The notes under the pieces were generated by a model, which did no database searches, was not told the DNA's origin, and saw only the letters and a list, made by a program, of their open reading frames with translations. From NCBI GenBank assembly GCA_013138555.1, contig WTCN01000204.1, positions 1-7,426 on the forward strand: 7,426 nt of DNA, given 5' to 3'. Origin of the DNA: Methyloprofundus sp. (GTDB lineage: Bacteria; Pseudomonadota; Gammaproteobacteria; Methylococcales; Methylomonadaceae). Positions 5,566 through 7,426 of this stretch are shown here, piece after piece. Both the position numbers and the translations under genes were made by a program. Numbering within the stretch: position 1 is the stretch's first letter; each line of letters begins with the position of its first letter.

Positions 5566-6081
5566 ATGACCACTAAATATTCAAAAGAAAGAAAAGAAGC
5601 AATCATTAATAAAATGCTCCCACCTTCCAGCATGAGCGTGCCAGAACTAGCAAAACAAGAAAATATCCCTTATGGAACCCTCTACACCTGGAAGCAGATT
5701 TATATTGATAAGATCCAGCAAGATCAGAAGCCAAAGGCCGAAAGTACAAGCATTTCAACAAAACAATGGACAGCCGAACAAAAATTAGCCACTATTATTG
5801 AAACAAGCACTTTAAGCGAGCAAGAACGTCATGAATATTGCCGTAAAAATGGACTGTATAGTGCAGAGATAGACTCATGGAAAGCCGTTATCATTAAAGA
5901 GACAGAGAAAAGCGTGACACAAGTTAAAGCCGATAAAAATGAGCTAAAAAAACTCCGTAGTGAAAATAATAGCCTAAAAAAAGAATTGCACCGTAAAGAA
6001 AAAGCACTCGCCGAAACCGCCGCCTTATTGGTGCTTAGAAAAAAGCTGGATACGCTCTGGGAGGAAGACGGGGATGTTTAA
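5566..6081 (+). CDS. IS3-family transposase OrfA
   Basis: This 171-residue protein is the DNA-binding half of the transposase. The N-terminal helix-turn-helix (about 8-50) contains MSVPELAKQENIPYGTLYTW, typical of the IS3-family OrfA fold that recognises the terminal repeats. A second helical module with WTAEQKLATIIETSTLSEQE (about 67-106) resembles another helix-turn-helix. From about 117 to 165 a Lys/Glu/Leu-rich coiled coil (KLRSENNSLKKELHRKEKAL) forms the leucine-zipper multimerisation region. The ATG at 5566 is the first in the frame after the left repeat, and its ribosome site is poor. OrfA alone usually acts as a regulator. A share of ribosomes slips at 6039-6045 and makes the OrfAB fusion instead. 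The frame ends at the TAA at 6079-6081. Confidence 0.93.
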   Translation: MTTKYSKERKEAIINKMLPPSSMSVPELAKQENIPYGTLYTWKQIYIDKIQQDQKPKAESTSISTKQWTAEQKLATIIETSTLSEQERHEYCRKNGLYSAEIDSWKAVIIKETEKSVTQVKADKNELKKLRSENNSLKKELHRKEKALAETAALLVLRKKLDTLWEEDGDV

Positions 6082-6097
6082 TTCCTCACTCAGAGCG
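6039..6097 (+). promoter_or_regulatory. Programmed -1 ribosomal frameshift signal
   Basis: The heptamer AAAAAAG (6039-6045) is read in orfA as A_AAA_AAG, with codons AAA (6040-6042) and AAG (6043-6045). This is the strongest class of bacterial -1 slip site. After a 7-base spacer, CGCTCTG (6053-6059) pairs with CAGAGCG (6091-6097), and GAGGAA (6061-6066) with TTCCTC (6082-6087). The result is a 13-bp stem with a small internal bulge and a 15-base loop that contains the orfA stop. The -1 frame has a TAG immediately before the heptamer (6036-6038), so it can be entered only here. The fusion product would have 518 residues. Confidence 0.9.
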
Positions 6098-6098
6098 C

Positions 6099-7121
6099 GT
6101 GCAATGTGTTGCATGGATCAATGAAGCGGTCTCCAGCGGCGCAAGAAAAGGTAAGGCGTGTGACATCGTAGGCATTAGTATTCGTACCTTACAAAATTGG
6201 CAAGTCAATGGCAACATAACGATGGATAAACGCTCTGATGCCATGCGCCCAGCCCCCAGTAATAAACTAACACCCAAAGAGCGTGATGCGATTTTAACCG
6301 TCTGTAATCAATCAGAATATGCCAACCTGCCACCGAGTCAGATTGTGCCTATTCTAGCGGATAAAGGAATCTACATTGCCTCAGAATCCTCCTTTTATCG
6401 AGTCTTGCATGAAGCTGAACAAATTCAACATAGAGGACGATCTAAAGAACGCAGAACGGTGGCTAAACCGACCAGCTATAGTGCCGATAAAGCCAATCAA
6501 GTCTGGACATGGGACATCAGTTATATGCCAACGCCTGTTACGGGGCAGTTTTATTATTTGTACATGATAGAAGACATTTATAGCCGTAAGATTGTAGGCG
6601 CAGAGGTTTATGCACAAGAAAGTGGAGAAGATGCCGCAGTCCTACTGGAGTGCGCTTTATTAAATGAAAAAAGTAGGCATAGCCAACTTGTTTTACACTC
6701 TGACAATGGAGCCCCCATGAAGTCACTCACCTTGCGTAGTAAAATGTATGAGTTAAACCTGACCAGCTCCTATAGCCGACCACGTGTTAGTAATGATAAC
6801 CCGTACTCTGAGGCTCTTTTTAGAACAGTAAAATACTGCCCTGACTGGCCAACTAGCGGTTTTAATGGCCTTGAGGAAGCACGGGAGTGGGTGGCTGACT
6901 TTGTCAAATGGTACAACGATGAACACCGACACAGCCAAATAAAGTTCGTGACACCTGCACAACGCCATGATGGTAAAGACGAAGAAATTCTTGAAAAACG
7001 AGTGCAATTATATGCACAGAAAAAAGAAGAAAACCCAACTCGGTGGTCTGGAAAAACCAGAAACTGGGATAAAGTAGGCTTAGTTTCACTCAATCCTGAT
7101 AGGGCTGGAGAAGCGGCTTAA
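6099..7121 (+). CDS. IS3-family transposase OrfB (integrase core, expressed as OrfAB)
   Basis: This is the catalytic half of the transposase, an RNase H-like DDE recombinase. Numbering from the GTG at 6099 gives 340 residues. An HTH-like region (about 12-35, KACDIVGISIRTLQNW) is followed by a HTH_21-like segment with NLPPSQIVPILADKGIYIAS (76-95). The rve core has D139 in WTWDISYMP, D202 in LHSDNGAPMK and E238 in NDNPYSEALFRT. The last two are separated by 35 residues, the DD(35)E spacing of IS3 transposases and retroviral integrases. The tail HRHSQIKFVTPAQRH is conserved in the family. The frame is open from 6039 and has no good ribosome site at the GTG, so the true product is most likely the OrfAB fusion made by the -1 slip. 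The stop lies 7 bases before the right terminal repeat. No inactivating changes are visible. Confidence 0.94.
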   Translation: MQCVAWINEAVSSGARKGKACDIVGISIRTLQNWQVNGNITMDKRSDAMRPAPSNKLTPKERDAILTVCNQSEYANLPPSQIVPILADKGIYIASESSFYRVLHEAEQIQHRGRSKERRTVAKPTSYSADKANQVWTWDISYMPTPVTGQFYYLYMIEDIYSRKIVGAEVYAQESGEDAAVLLECALLNEKSRHSQLVLHSDNGAPMKSLTLRSKMYELNLTSSYSRPRVSNDNPYSEALFRTVKYCPDWPTSGFNGLEEAREWVADFVKWYNDEHRHSQIKFVTPAQRHDGKDEEILEKRVQLYAQKKEENPTRWSGKTRNWDKVGLVSLNPDRAGEAA

Positions 7122-7128
7122 ATAATTT

Positions 7129-7146
7129 AGGCGAAAACTATCTTGA
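7129..7146. repeat. Right terminal inverted repeat of the IS3-family element
   Basis: AGGCGAAAACTATCTTGA is the inverted partner of 5508-5525, with two mismatches. The outermost two bases expected from the left end (TG, so CA here) are not present at 7147-7148, which reads AA. This end is either diverged or has been altered by the rearrangement at this junction. Confidence 0.82.
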
Positions 7147-7343
7147 AAAACACCGTCTTAGCCATCAAGGTAAAAACACACCAACGACGTTCACAGAGTA
7201 TATTTAGGTATGGATTGGACCACCTTCGATCTGAATTATTTACTCCCTCTATCTCTTCTAAAAAGTGGATCAAGCAATTAATTTCTTTTCTTCAACCCAA
7301 AAATACACATAATGTTGTTTATAATAAATCCATTATGGATTGA
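7143..7343 (+). pseudogene. C-terminal stub of an IS4-type transposase
   Basis: The frame runs from the IS3-family right end (its TTG, 7143-7145, belongs to the terminal repeat) to the TGA at 7341-7343. Near its start it reads IKVKTHQRRSQSIFRYGLDH followed by LRSELF. The block KxHxRxxxSIFRYGLDxLR is the characteristic near-C-terminal signature of IS4-type DDE transposases. It normally precedes about 20-30 more residues, often ending in LSCT-like tails. Here the tail reads WIKQLISFLQPKNTHNVVYN and is less typical. The catalytic core and all upstream sequence are missing. They should lie on the far side of the inserted IS, but ridA is there instead. There is no ribosome site, so the stub is presumably not expressed. 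Family assignment rests on one motif and is moderately sure. Confidence 0.7.
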
Positions 7344-7392
7344 CTTTTTTTGTCATGTACAGAGGGAAAAAATATAGGATGTGTTGAGGCAC

Positions 7393-7424
7393 GAAACGCA
7401 TCTTTCTTGCCTTTGATGCGTTTC
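7393..7424. other. Perfect 10-bp inverted repeat at the window edge
   Basis: GAAACGCATC (7393-7402) and GATGCGTTTC (7415-7424) form a perfect stem with a 12-base loop. No T tract is visible on either side within the window. It may be a terminator for a gene beyond the edge, or part of a dispersed palindromic repeat. The 49 bases between the IS4-type stub and this hairpin show nothing recognisable. Confidence 0.5.
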
Positions 7425-7426
7425 CT

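Larger units (their letters stand above)
5506..7146 (+). mobile_element. IS3-family insertion sequence, apparently complete
   Basis: The element is about 1.64 kb and has imperfect terminal inverted repeats (5506-5525 and 7129-7146). It carries two overlapping transposase frames, orfA (frame 1) and orfB (frame -1 relative to it), joined by a programmed frameshift signal. Both frames are free of inactivating mutations and the D-D-E triad is present, so it may be active. On the left it cuts into ridA. On the right it abuts an IS4-type transposase stub. No 3-5 bp target duplication is visible at these edges. The rightmost bases (after TTGA) do not restore the CA expected to mirror the left TG, so the exact right boundary is uncertain by a few bases. 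Confidence 0.88.

Noticed and set aside
6086..7093. Open frames opposite or out of frame within the transposase orfB
   Set aside because: The plus-strand frame carries a complete integrase core. The others are composition shadows without motifs.

Overview
The window looks like part of an AT-rich gammaproteobacterial chromosome. The coaD and YfhL-type ferredoxin genes sit next to each other, as in many gammaproteobacteria. Uup, CoaD and the ferredoxin all read as close relatives of the E. coli and Pseudomonas proteins. Methylococcales or Thiotrichales would fit the composition and protein style, but that is a guess.

Positions 1-4456 are a conserved housekeeping block. A minus-strand M50B-like membrane metalloprotease (34-609) ends at an in-frame TGA, after which the reading frame stays open and hydrophobic to the window edge. 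A palindromic MITE/REP-like repeat (675-827) separates it from a small stand-alone cyclic-nucleotide-binding protein (958-1422). Then come coaD (1532-2017) and a 2[4Fe-4S] ferredoxin (2020-2265), coupled as an operon and closed by a strong intrinsic terminator (2323-2353). The ABC-F ATPase gene uup follows (2388-4286), then tRNA-Ser(GGA) (4369-4456) with its own good promoter.

Positions 4457-7426, downstream of the tRNA gene, are a graveyard of mobile DNA. In order: anonymous AT-rich sequence with three 11-bp-phased motifs; the frameshifted C-terminal stub of an IS3-family transposase with its terminal repeat; an unrecognised reading frame; the C-terminal three quarters of a RidA (YjgF/YER057c/UK114) gene; a full-length IS3-family insertion sequence of about 1.64 kb; and the C-terminal stub of an IS4-type transposase, reaching into a final hairpin.

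The intact-looking IS carries orfA, orfB and a textbook -1 programmed frameshift signal: the heptamer A_AAA_AAG in the correct phase, a 7-nt spacer and a strong stem-loop. The two sides of this IS are pieces of different genes (ridA and an IS4-type transposase), and I see no target duplication. Its present junctions therefore look like the product of deletion or recombination rather than one clean insertion.

I find no convincing new defence, CRISPR or biosynthetic system. The most useful observations are the frameshift cassette, the mismatched IS flanks, and the in-frame TGA in the M50-family gene.
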